Virus record (IMG/VR): IMGVR_UViG_3300032516_000079
Location: 1-37,293 of that record
Length of the DNA stretch: 37,293 nucleotides
From: a virus
Reading direction: 5' to 3' (one strand)
Position numbers and translations under genes: made by a program. How positions within the stretch are numbered: the stretch's first letter is position 1; each line of letters starts with the position of its first letter. A model generated the notes under the pieces. The model searched no databases. It was not told the DNA's origin and saw only the letters and a list, made by a program, of their open reading frames with translations. Positions 14,714-22,497 of the stretch are shown here, piece after piece.

Positions 14714-15586
14714 ATGAACCGAATCATATCCATGTGTCTCTATGGCACCGAAGAACGTTACTGGCGCACATTCCTAGCATCTTTCCTAGCCAACAGGATA
14801 GCGTTCAAAGACTTTGGAATTAGATTGTACGCATCTTACGACGTTGAAGGACATCCTCAAGCCCGCCTTCTTGATATCATGACCGAGGTCTGGCCAGACG
14901 TATTTGAGTGCATTATGGTGCCTGGACCCTACCCCGGCAAAGAACCTAGTATCTGGAGACTGAGACCCTTTTGGGATCCGTCTGTAGACATATTCCTATC
15001 GAGAGACTGTGATGCCGTTCCGATTCGCCAGGAAGTCGTTGCGGTCAGAGCTTGGCTAGAAACCGACCTACCCATTCACGGCATGCGCAGCTACCACCTG
15101 CATACTTGTCTCCTGATGGCGGGCTTATGCGGGTTCAGAAACGCCGGTATGGACGACATCCGTGCCCGATGGGGCACCTTTGACGACATGCTGGAAGAGT
15201 ACAACACGATCACCAAAAACTACAAGGAAGGAGCATTCGGAGGTGATCAGGAACTTCTCAACATGCTCTTCGGAGCACGACTTGGCGATATCCTCGATAC
15301 CCCTATCTGCACTGCCAAACCGTTGAGCGTCCACTGGAACATGCTGCCGGACTTGCGCTATGAAGCAGTGGACATGAGTGACGTTCCTCCCGCCTTGTTC
15401 GAAATAACCGAGCCGCCTACCCTATCAAATTACGGTGAATTTCCAGGATTCTCTGGCAAACCTATCGGCGAACTTCGAAAGGAAGTCGTATCTATGATGG
15501 AACGAATCGAAACACCAGACACCGCAAAACTCAAAAAACTGTTCATCGACCACCCCGACATTGCCGCCTACTACTATGCTGCGTGA
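14714..15586 (+). CDS. GT-A-type glycosyltransferase
   Basis: 290 aa, first gene of the glycan cluster. It begins MNRIISMCLYG, the same opening as the 19136 protein, and has the nucleotide-sugar/metal motif SRDCDAV (DxD) near residues 95-101. A Gly/Asp-rich segment, GAFGGDQELLNMLF, follows at about 175. The fold pattern suggests a soluble GT-A transferase acting in the host cytoplasm with a nucleotide-sugar donor. Donor and acceptor are unknown. It overlaps the next gene by 11 nt. Confidence 0.75.
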   Translation: MNRIISMCLYGTEERYWRTFLASFLANRIAFKDFGIRLYASYDVEGHPQARLLDIMTEVWPDVFECIMVPGPYPGKEPSIWRLRPFWDPSVDIFLSRDCDAVPIRQEVVAVRAWLETDLPIHGMRSYHLHTCLLMAGLCGFRNAGMDDIRARWGTFDDMLEEYNTITKNYKEGAFGGDQELLNMLFGARLGDILDTPICTAKPLSVHWNMLPDLRYEAVDMSDVPPALFEITEPPTLSNYGEFPGFSGKPIGELRKEVVSMMERIETPDTAKLKKLFIDHPDIAAYYYAA

Positions 15587-16208
15587 CGACATCCAAATTC
15601 TGGTCGTAGCCACCCATCATCGTCGTCCTCTCATTCTGGAGAATGAAGAGTTTGAACAGACTCTTCACACCATGTGCTGGACTACGGATTACGATCTACC
15701 CAAGGATTTCAAACCCAGATCAGACTTCTGCGGTCTGGTAGTCAATCATACCGGATTCATGCGCAACTTCAAGGGGCACCAGGATGCGCTAAAACAACTG
15801 ATCAAACCGATTGCCTTGGTACTTGAGGATGATACCGGGTTTGCTATGCCCGATTGGAAAATAGTGGTCAACCGAGCCGCGGAACACCTGGGGGAGTTCG
15901 AAGTCGTGTCCCTGCACGGTCGAGAATGGTTTCAATCGGACTTCTCACCCAGACCACTCTACGGTCCGTGTCAGCTTCAAGCCGCCAAAAAATCAAGCGG
16001 CATATGGTGCGTCGGGGCGCTTGCCTACCTAATCCGTCAAGCCGATACTGCCCTATTTTTAGATCTGCCTTACGAGGGCCAACCCACTGATGTGCTGCTT
16101 CACGAACGATACAAATTCGCCGTGGTAGACCCCTCGCCATTCATTCACGACCGCCGACAAGGGTCGCTCGCTATGTCTTGCCCGCAACCCACATTATCGA
16201 ACGCATGA
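15576..16208 (+). CDS. Family 25-like glycosyltransferase
   Basis: 210 aa from the ATG at 15576, inside the end of the previous gene; a TTG five codons upstream is the alternative. The motif ALVLEDDTGF (about residue 88) is the acidic metal-binding strand typical of LPS glycosyltransferase family 25. GALAYLIRQADTALFL matches the conserved second block (the G-x-x-x-Y-L-I pattern), and a late YEGQPTDVLLHE supports it. Family 25 enzymes add sugars, often galactose, to LPS or to collagen-type hydroxylysine. The stop overlaps the next start as ATGA. Confidence 0.75.
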   Translation: MLRDDIQILVVATHHRRPLILENEEFEQTLHTMCWTTDYDLPKDFKPRSDFCGLVVNHTGFMRNFKGHQDALKQLIKPIALVLEDDTGFAMPDWKIVVNRAAEHLGEFEVVSLHGREWFQSDFSPRPLYGPCQLQAAKKSSGIWCVGALAYLIRQADTALFLDLPYEGQPTDVLLHERYKFAVVDPSPFIHDRRQGSLAMSCPQPTLSNA

Positions 16209-16957
16209 ATGGAATAGTACAAATATCGTGCCTTGGCAAATTCGGACGCACAGGAAATCAGTTATTTCAGTACGCTTTCGCCAGAACATACGCTGAGATA
16301 CTGGGCGCTGCATTAGAAACCCCGCCGTGGTTTGGCCAAGTTTTGTTCGGTCTCAACGATGCCCCCTTGTCGTGCTGTAAGCCGTCGTGCCCAGAAGGAC
16401 ATTTGAAAAACGTTCCGCCGGAGACATTCTCAACCAACGTTGATCTATTTGGATATTTCCAGACTTCCTATACGTCTGGGTTTGTATCCACGTCTAAAGC
16501 CAGGGAGTGGTTTACTTTAAAGCCAGAATTCAAGCAGATGTTTCCCAAATCTCCTGATTACTATGCTGCTTGCCACCTTCGCCAAGGTGACTATCTGTCG
16601 CTGTATTCGGGCACTTTTTGCAACATTGACAAAAACTGCTACCTACGTGCCATCCAAAAGAACACCCCTGACGCACCGATAGTCTGGGTAGAAGAAAACA
16701 AAGCAGTTCAAACTACCAAAGTGCCGCCGGAGCTTGCCTGGCTACCAGACTTCATGACTCTCTACAACTCCGACATCCTCTACCGTGCCAATTCTACATT
16801 CAGCCTGTGGGCGGGAATTTTGGGTCAAGTGCCAAAGATATTCAGTCCCAACGTGGAAGACAAATATGGACCCCATGACGACGTAGAATTTGAACCTGGT
16901 AACCGCTGCCGATGGTACACAGGCGATGATCACCAGGGGCTAGTATTCAGGCTATGA
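16205..16957 (+). CDS. GT11-like (alpha-1,2-fucosyltransferase type) glycosyltransferase
   Basis: 250 aa. The N-terminal motif GRTGNQLFQYAFA is the family 11 GxxGNQxFxYA signature. HLRQGDYLSL (near residue 144) corresponds to the HxRRGDY donor-binding motif, with Gln in place of the second Arg. YRANSTFSLWAGILG matches the late NSSFSxWA block. Family 11 enzymes usually move fucose from GDP-fucose to galactose. The Arg-to-Gln change leaves the donor open, and no GDP-fucose synthesis genes are visible here, so donor supply would come from the host. Start and end overlap neighbours as ATGA. Confidence 0.85.
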   Translation: MNGIVQISCLGKFGRTGNQLFQYAFARTYAEILGAALETPPWFGQVLFGLNDAPLSCCKPSCPEGHLKNVPPETFSTNVDLFGYFQTSYTSGFVSTSKAREWFTLKPEFKQMFPKSPDYYAACHLRQGDYLSLYSGTFCNIDKNCYLRAIQKNTPDAPIVWVEENKAVQTTKVPPELAWLPDFMTLYNSDILYRANSTFSLWAGILGQVPKIFSPNVEDKYGPHDDVEFEPGNRCRWYTGDDHQGLVFRL

Positions 16958-17724
16958 CAACCGGCATCTCAGACCACCCCACCTATCGAACATTCTGTTC
17001 CCAGGCGGCAATCTATCCAGAAGTGTTCCAGTCGTTTCGACGTAATGAACTCTACTGCGGCGTATTCGAAAGTGTGAACCAAGAGCAGGGGCAAGACATG
17101 ATTGAATGTATCGACCGGGACAACCCCGCACTATGGAATCACTTGACGGCATTCAAAACCAGCGAGCAAGTCGGGTATCCAAATGTCTCGGGATACCCTA
17201 AGATCGGGGTTATCTGTCCAACCACACTACGTTACATCAAGATACTGTCCGACCTGATAAAGCACTTCACCAGCTTAGATAAATTCAAAATCGCCGAAAT
17301 TGGAGTAGGATACGGTGGACAATGCAAAATCATCCACGATGTTTTCCACCCAGCCGAGTACACGTTGATTGACCTGCCGGAGCCCCTGGCCCTTACGAAA
17401 AAGTTTCTCAGCGAATTCTCGGTGCCAAATCTTAAGTTTAAGACACAAGAAGAACTTGTTCCCGAAACGTATGACCTGGTCATCAGCAATTATGCTTTCT
17501 CAGAATGCACGATACCTGTGCAAGAAGCATACATAAACCTGGTAATCGCCGGATCGGCGAGAGGATACATGCTCTACAATTTTATCACTCACTTATGGCG
17601 ATTTGAAAATATACCATTCGATAAAATTCGCTCCCTTAAACCAGGCATGCTGATGTTAAATGACGAAAGCGACACCAAGCCCGTCTCCGTTCGAGACCCC
17701 AACAAACTACTCATCTGGAAATGA
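16954..17724 (+). CDS. Putative sugar O-methyltransferase
   Basis: 256 aa. A Rossmann-type SAM-binding motif, IAEIGVGYGGQCKIIHDVF (about 113-131), is followed by an acidic strand YTLIDLPEPLALTKKFL and by DLVISNYAFSEC. This set matches the family annotated as putative sugar O-methyltransferases, often found in polysaccharide clusters. The N-terminal 95 residues are an extension typical of that family. It likely caps or modifies a sugar in the glycan made by the neighbouring transferases. ATGA overlaps occur at both ends. Confidence 0.75.
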   Translation: MTTGISDHPTYRTFCSQAAIYPEVFQSFRRNELYCGVFESVNQEQGQDMIECIDRDNPALWNHLTAFKTSEQVGYPNVSGYPKIGVICPTTLRYIKILSDLIKHFTSLDKFKIAEIGVGYGGQCKIIHDVFHPAEYTLIDLPEPLALTKKFLSEFSVPNLKFKTQEELVPETYDLVISNYAFSECTIPVQEAYINLVIAGSARGYMLYNFITHLWRFENIPFDKIRSLKPGMLMLNDESDTKPVSVRDPNKLLIWK

Positions 17725-18461
17725 CCTACCCGCTTGTCATAGAATGGTGGAAAGCAATTCCTGAACGGCAGAAAGAACTTAACGAGGCATTATCGGAAAA
17801 CCTGGAGAACCCTCTGATTGACACCATCGTTCTCCTTAACCATCCAGACGCCCCTCAAGTAGACCATCCCAAACTAATCAAAGTGCCGCTTCTTGAGCGC
17901 ATCAAATTCAATCAGACTGTTGGCATAATCAACTCGCTGCTATCCGGCCGAGTGTGCATTTTTGCGAACACTGACATTGTGTTCGATAAAACTGTAGCGA
18001 AGCTTGATGAAATCGACTGGAATGTCTACGCTGCCTGCCTGACTAGGTGGTTCGAGTACGATCATGACTGGCACCCTTTTTACGTAAGAGGGTCTTTTGA
18101 CACCTGGGTGTTCAAAGTGCCGCTAGACATCAGTGGCAATAACGATGATTTCAGCATGGGGCAGTCTGGATGCGACGCTCGGATTGCTTATGAGCTACTT
18201 CGTGCAGGCAGACAAATCATAAACCCAGCCTGGGATATTGTAACCCGACACTACCATTGGAGCGAAATCAGAACCTACCTTATGCTGCACATGCTAGGGA
18301 TGTACGCACTAGTATTTCCTCACTACCTGGGACAGGAAGCAGAAGTACACACTTACGAATGCCGAGGGGACGGCAGCTTCCCTGAGTTTGTCTACGGAAC
18401 TTGTGCCCCGAACCCAGTAAAAGCTGCTTTATTGAAAATACCCGCAAAACCACGTTCTTAG
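17721..18461 (+). CDS. Glycosyltransferase-like protein
   Basis: 246 aa. The segment VCIFANTDIVFD (about residues 78-89) carries a short D-x-V-x-D acidic motif as in GT-A enzymes. GQSGCDARIAYELLRAG and WDIVTRHYHWSE are conserved-looking blocks that resemble uncharacterised glycosyltransferases in phage and algal virus genomes. Position between two methyltransferases in an overlapping run supports a sugar-transfer role. The donor is unknown. Its stop is 6 nt before the next ATG. Confidence 0.62.
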   Translation: MTYPLVIEWWKAIPERQKELNEALSENLENPLIDTIVLLNHPDAPQVDHPKLIKVPLLERIKFNQTVGIINSLLSGRVCIFANTDIVFDKTVAKLDEIDWNVYAACLTRWFEYDHDWHPFYVRGSFDTWVFKVPLDISGNNDDFSMGQSGCDARIAYELLRAGRQIINPAWDIVTRHYHWSEIRTYLMLHMLGMYALVFPHYLGQEAEVHTYECRGDGSFPEFVYGTCAPNPVKAALLKIPAKPRS

Positions 18462-18467
18462 AACCAT

Positions 18468-19139
18468 ATGCCTAAAGAAAGAGACGACTTCCACTGGCCT
18501 GAATACACCGCCTGTTACGCACAAGAGCACACCACCTCCGAGCAAAACGGGTACGCCTACTTTCTTCAGGATGGCGACTTCTTCCTAATGAACGACCACA
18601 CCATACACTTCACAGTCAACCTATGCCGAAACATCCGGCAGTTGATCTACCAGATTTTGATCCATCGGGCCAACGTCAAAACTGTCTACGAATGTGGGTG
18701 CGGAGCTGGGTGGAACATTCGCAATATCTTCAAAGTATTCCCCGACTTGAGTATCACTGGCAGCGACATCGCTCAAAATCAGATTGACTTCGGTCGGGAA
18801 TTCTTCGCTCAGCATAACGACATCTTGATGCCCGGTCTCCACGACCAGCTAAAGGTTATCGACATGAGCCAACCTGGAGCACACAGCTTCGTAGACCATC
18901 CAGCTGACCTGGTCTACTGCCAGGCGGTCACCATGCACCTGGAAGATGGCAAAGCGCTCCGGTTCATCCAGAACATGATGAAGCTATCCAATCGCTACGT
19001 TTTCATGGGCGAAAACTTCGGATGGCAGGACTACCCAGACCTCCTGGCCCGAGCCGGTGCCCATGAATACTTTAAGATCGAAACAACCACTTCTCCATTC
19101 TCCGACAGTTGTATTTGGATGGAAAGGATTAAGACATGA
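18468..19139 (+). CDS. SAM-dependent methyltransferase
   Basis: 223 aa. Motif I is TVYECGCGAGWNIRNIF (about 72-88), followed by the acidic end of beta-2 in ITGSDIAQNQIDFGREFF and by DLVYCQAVTMHLEDGK. These are class I methyltransferase hallmarks. It probably methylates a sugar or an acceptor in the glycan pathway; the substrate cannot be read. GTTCTTAGAAC lies just before the ATG (18454-18464). The end overlaps the next start as ATGA. Confidence 0.8.
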   Translation: MPKERDDFHWPEYTACYAQEHTTSEQNGYAYFLQDGDFFLMNDHTIHFTVNLCRNIRQLIYQILIHRANVKTVYECGCGAGWNIRNIFKVFPDLSITGSDIAQNQIDFGREFFAQHNDILMPGLHDQLKVIDMSQPGAHSFVDHPADLVYCQAVTMHLEDGKALRFIQNMMKLSNRYVFMGENFGWQDYPDLLARAGAHEYFKIETTTSPFSDSCIWMERIKT

Positions 19140-19753
19140 ATCTGATTTCAACCAGTCTCTACGGAGAAAATCCAAAATACGTCCGGGGGGCGGTTGCCAA
19201 CTGTCGCCTAACACCCGTCATCTATCCAGGATGGCAACTCCGAATCTACGTGGAGGGAGGCCACCCCGCCATACCCGAGCTAATCAGCGAGGGGGCGGAG
19301 ATTATCACTATGCCGAAAAGCGAGGGTACCACGGGCATGTTCTGGAGGTTTCTGGCAGCATCCGACCCTAGCGCCGAGCGCATCATTTGTCGTGACCTGG
19401 ATAGCCGGTTAAACGTCCGTGAACAAGCAGCGGTAAATGCCTGGATCGCCTCTGGAAAGAAGGCGCATATCATGCGAGACCATGTTCATCATCAGATGTG
19501 GCAAATGTTCGGAGGCATGTGGGGTATCAAGGGCGGAGTCATCCCTGATATGGAGGCACTAATCGAAAAGCACCCCAACAAAGTAGACCGTATGCAAGAT
19601 GCCTACTTCCTGATGGGTAACATATACCCTCTAATCGAACATGACTGCCTGGAACACGGATGTGCTTTCAATGCCGTGCCGTTTCCCCCTCACACTCAGT
19701 ACACGGGATTCGTAGGTCAAATCTTTGAAGCCGACGGTACCCCCAATTGGTAA
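19136..19753 (+). CDS. GT-A-type glycosyltransferase
   Basis: 205 aa. It opens MNLISTSLYGENPKYVRGAV and has IICRDLDSRLNVRE (DxD at about residue 84-86), the metal and nucleotide-sugar motif. MFGGMWGIKGG is a conserved glycine-rich block seen in related virus and phage transferases. It shares its opening with the 14714 protein, suggesting that the two are paralogues. It is short for the family, but start and stop are fixed by overlaps (ATGA upstream, TAATG downstream). Confidence 0.75.
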   Translation: MNLISTSLYGENPKYVRGAVANCRLTPVIYPGWQLRIYVEGGHPAIPELISEGAEIITMPKSEGTTGMFWRFLAASDPSAERIICRDLDSRLNVREQAAVNAWIASGKKAHIMRDHVHHQMWQMFGGMWGIKGGVIPDMEALIEKHPNKVDRMQDAYFLMGNIYPLIEHDCLEHGCAFNAVPFPPHTQYTGFVGQIFEADGTPNW

Positions 19754-21087
19754 TGAAATCTCTGTACTCAATTAACATCCCAGGCGGGCACGGCATAATG
19801 AAAGCCGTAGAGAAAGAAGGTAAGATTTGTGTCGTGCGCGTGACCTATCGAAGCCAAATCACGAATACCTTGGACCACTACGAAGAAATCCAATCAGACG
19901 GTTCCAGCCGAGCTAAAGCATTCACACCAGAAACGGCTCGTCTGGTCCTTGACCGAGTTGCCCATGGAACCTCTTACTCTTCTGCCTTCGTATTCAGTAG
20001 CGAGGACATCACAGACCCAATCGGCATGGACCCATCTGAACTAGAACACAAGTTCACCTCAACCGGCGCGAAGTTCTGGCAGCACCAACGCCAAATGGAA
20101 TCCTACCTCACCAGTACCAACAACTCCGTGATCTCAACTCACGTCTCCCCAGAAGGCCAGTGCAATCTCCGTTGTCCATTTTGTTCCGTTACTTATCGCG
20201 ACACGCATTCCCGTATTCCTCTGGATACGATTAAAAAGTACGTGGAAAACCTCCAAACCCGCGGCTTGAAAGCGGTGATCCTAACAGGGGGTGGCGAACC
20301 TACCTTATACCCCTGCATAAACGAATTGGTTCGATGGTTGAAACAAAGAAGACTGTCCATCGCCTTGATCACCAACGGAACCCAGACTCAACGAGTTGAC
20401 GACGACGTATGGGGCATGTTCTCCTGGGTCAGAATCAGTATTAACATGTTTGACGGGTGGGAAGAGAAAATTACTCTACCTGTAGACAAATTGAATTCTG
20501 GATGCACGGTCGGATGCTCTATGATCTACACAACCGAGCACCAATCAACATCGAGCACGGATGCTACTGACCGGGTTGAAGTGTTGCGTAAAGCTGCCAA
20601 GATCGCTGACCGAGTAGGTGCTGTGTACGTCCGGCTCCTGCCAAACTGCTTATTAGAACGAAGGGAATTACTGCTGATGCACAGGGCTATGGATAAAACA
20701 CTTACCCTACTGGGAGACAGCCGGTTCTTCCACCAGCATAAAATCCATGAAGTTCCCACATGCGATATTTGCCACCAGGCATACTTCCGTCCCTATCTGA
20801 GCGAGGAAAAGTTCCATGCCAACGGGCAGCCCGGAACCGTGTACCCATGCGACAGCGTAGTCCTGAATGACTCCTACCAACACTTTGCCAAAGAATATCA
20901 GATTTGTCATGCCGATGATATTCTCAAGTTCCTGGACGGAGAAATCAAGATGCAGTTCAACCCGAAGCTTCGCTGCTCAGGTTGCGTGTTCACTCGCAAT
21001 GTCAATATGCTGGATGACTGGAAAACGCACGGCATAGGACACAAACGGTTCCAAAGCAAACCCATAACACATGCAGAATTCATTTAA
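19753..21087 (+). CDS. Radical SAM enzyme with C-terminal Cys-rich region
   Basis: 444 aa from the ATG at 19753 (TAATG overlap); a TTG two codons upstream is possible. The radical SAM signature CNLRCPFC (C137, C141, C144) binds the 4Fe-4S cluster, followed by LTGGGEPTLYP, the GGE motif for SAM. The C-terminus has CDICHQAYF, YPCDSV and CSGCVF, spacing compatible with SPASM-like auxiliary cluster binding. Such enzymes modify peptides or sugars. Inside a glycosyltransferase run it may catalyse epimerisation, deoxygenation or C-C bond formation on a sugar, or alter the acceptor protein. An unusual N-terminal extension of about 130 aa precedes the core. It overlaps the next gene by 17 nt. Confidence 0.88.
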   Translation: MKSLYSINIPGGHGIMKAVEKEGKICVVRVTYRSQITNTLDHYEEIQSDGSSRAKAFTPETARLVLDRVAHGTSYSSAFVFSSEDITDPIGMDPSELEHKFTSTGAKFWQHQRQMESYLTSTNNSVISTHVSPEGQCNLRCPFCSVTYRDTHSRIPLDTIKKYVENLQTRGLKAVILTGGGEPTLYPCINELVRWLKQRRLSIALITNGTQTQRVDDDVWGMFSWVRISINMFDGWEEKITLPVDKLNSGCTVGCSMIYTTEHQSTSSTDATDRVEVLRKAAKIADRVGAVYVRLLPNCLLERRELLLMHRAMDKTLTLLGDSRFFHQHKIHEVPTCDICHQAYFRPYLSEEKFHANGQPGTVYPCDSVVLNDSYQHFAKEYQICHADDILKFLDGEIKMQFNPKLRCSGCVFTRNVNMLDDWKTHGIGHKRFQSKPITHAEFI

Positions 21088-21709
21088 CGAAAACTATTTC
21101 GAGAGAGGCATCGCCACCGGCCTGAGCCTCTACACCGATTACCGGTGGATTCCCGAGCTGACCATTCCCATGTGCTATGAGATGGTGCGCTTGTGCGCCA
21201 TTGAACAACACGAAATGATCCTGGATTTCGGGTGCTCCAAAGGATTCGTAGTCAAAGGATTCAGACTGTTGGGGTTCGATGCTTTTGGAGTAGACATAAG
21301 CGAGTACGCCATCAATCACGCACCAGAGGACGTAAAGGAATTTCTTACCCTCGTAAAACCCGGTCAAACCCTTCCCCTACCTCCAAAGCCCAGAACAAAA
21401 TGGGATTGGATCATCGCCAAGGACGTGCTGGAACATATCGAGCAGTCGGAGCTATCGTCGGTTGTCAAACATCTTAGAGATGCAGGTCAGAACGCCTATA
21501 TCATCGTACCCTTGGGAGACGGTACCAAATATAACATCTCATCCTATGAGATGGACGTTACCCATAAAGTTCGTCAACCCATCGAATGGTGGCATGACTT
21601 GTTCACCAGCAGCGGGTGGCATATCAGCTTCTACCACACCAAACACGGATTCATCAAGAAAAACTGGGCCGGAACACCGAATGGAAACGGGTTTTTCATC
21701 CTGTCATGA
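21071..21709 (+). CDS. SAM-dependent methyltransferase
   Basis: 212 aa. MILDFGCSKGFVVKGFRLLG (about 49-68) is motif I and FGVDISEYAINHA the acidic beta-2. DWIIAKDVLEHIEQSEL is the class I DVLEH block common in sugar and small-molecule methyltransferases. The C-terminal domain (VTHKVRQPIEWWHDLF) matches the Methyltransf_23-like group. It begins inside the end of the radical SAM gene and ends in an ATGA overlap with the next transferase. Confidence 0.82.
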   Translation: MQNSFNENYFERGIATGLSLYTDYRWIPELTIPMCYEMVRLCAIEQHEMILDFGCSKGFVVKGFRLLGFDAFGVDISEYAINHAPEDVKEFLTLVKPGQTLPLPPKPRTKWDWIIAKDVLEHIEQSELSSVVKHLRDAGQNAYIIVPLGDGTKYNISSYEMDVTHKVRQPIEWWHDLFTSSGWHISFYHTKHGFIKKNWAGTPNGNGFFILS

Positions 21710-22488
21710 TCTACCGTATTACCTTCACGCACGCTCCGGACTACGAATTTGTTCTAGCATCCGTAAAGAGCATGGCCCGACTTCATGCTTGGAACCAGAT
21801 AGGTGGGATTTTCCTGTTCGTCGATCCCACCCGATCTTTCACCAAAGAACAGTTCCACGCTCTAAGCAGCTACAAGTGTATTTTCCACCCAACACCACTT
21901 ATGACCGGCCCGTTCACCGGAGTTACATTCAATTGGAGCTGGGAAGGCATCTACGACCAGATTCTTGCCTACAAGTGGGTCACGATGGGTGTGAACTTAC
22001 AACCCACTGACTATGTCATGCGGGCGGACAGTGATACCGTGTTCACCAGTTCTCGATTCTTGACTCATACCAACTACGGTGATACCTACATCGGCAAAGG
22101 AAACGAGCAGACCTGGCAGCTCGCCAACGGACCTTTCCGACCCACTGAGGGACCTTGTAACTTAATGAGCGCTGACACGCTGCGAAAAATTGCCGGCTTA
22201 GAAGCAAACGACCTACGTACCTTGCACGAAAATTGGCCCGGATTGCCTCTGGTAGACGACGTATTTTACTCCTATTACGTCAGCCAGGCATGGAAATCAC
22301 CGCCCGAACCGAATCCTATCCGATACTATGACTCAGAGTGGTACACCGGCACCACGGTTGAAGAATTTCATACCTATCTGGCCAATGGACAGCAGCCGGG
22401 GTCAGGATTCATGTTTCACTGGTTGGGTCACTTCAAACGTCCGGTTCTACCCCTGCTCTCGGAGGTAAACTGGTTACCAGAAGTCTAG
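21706..22488 (+). CDS. GT-A-type glycosyltransferase, last gene of the cluster
   Basis: 260 aa from the ATG at 21706, overlapping the previous TGA; the frame is open further upstream but inside the previous gene. YVMRADSDTVF (about residue 102) contains the DxD motif. FVLASVKSMARL in the N-terminus and VDDVFYSYYVSQ later fit a GT-A fold. The gene ends 10 nt before the convergent baseplate gene, with no terminator hairpin visible between them. Confidence 0.72.
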   Translation: MIYRITFTHAPDYEFVLASVKSMARLHAWNQIGGIFLFVDPTRSFTKEQFHALSSYKCIFHPTPLMTGPFTGVTFNWSWEGIYDQILAYKWVTMGVNLQPTDYVMRADSDTVFTSSRFLTHTNYGDTYIGKGNEQTWQLANGPFRPTEGPCNLMSADTLRKIAGLEANDLRTLHENWPGLPLVDDVFYSYYVSQAWKSPPEPNPIRYYDSEWYTGTTVEEFHTYLANGQQPGSGFMFHWLGHFKRPVLPLLSEVNWLPEV

Positions 22489-22497
22489 TCAGTACCG

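Noticed and set aside
22489-22497. Terminator between the convergent glycan cluster and baseplate gene
   Set aside because: The gap is only 9 nt and no hairpin with a U-run is visible.
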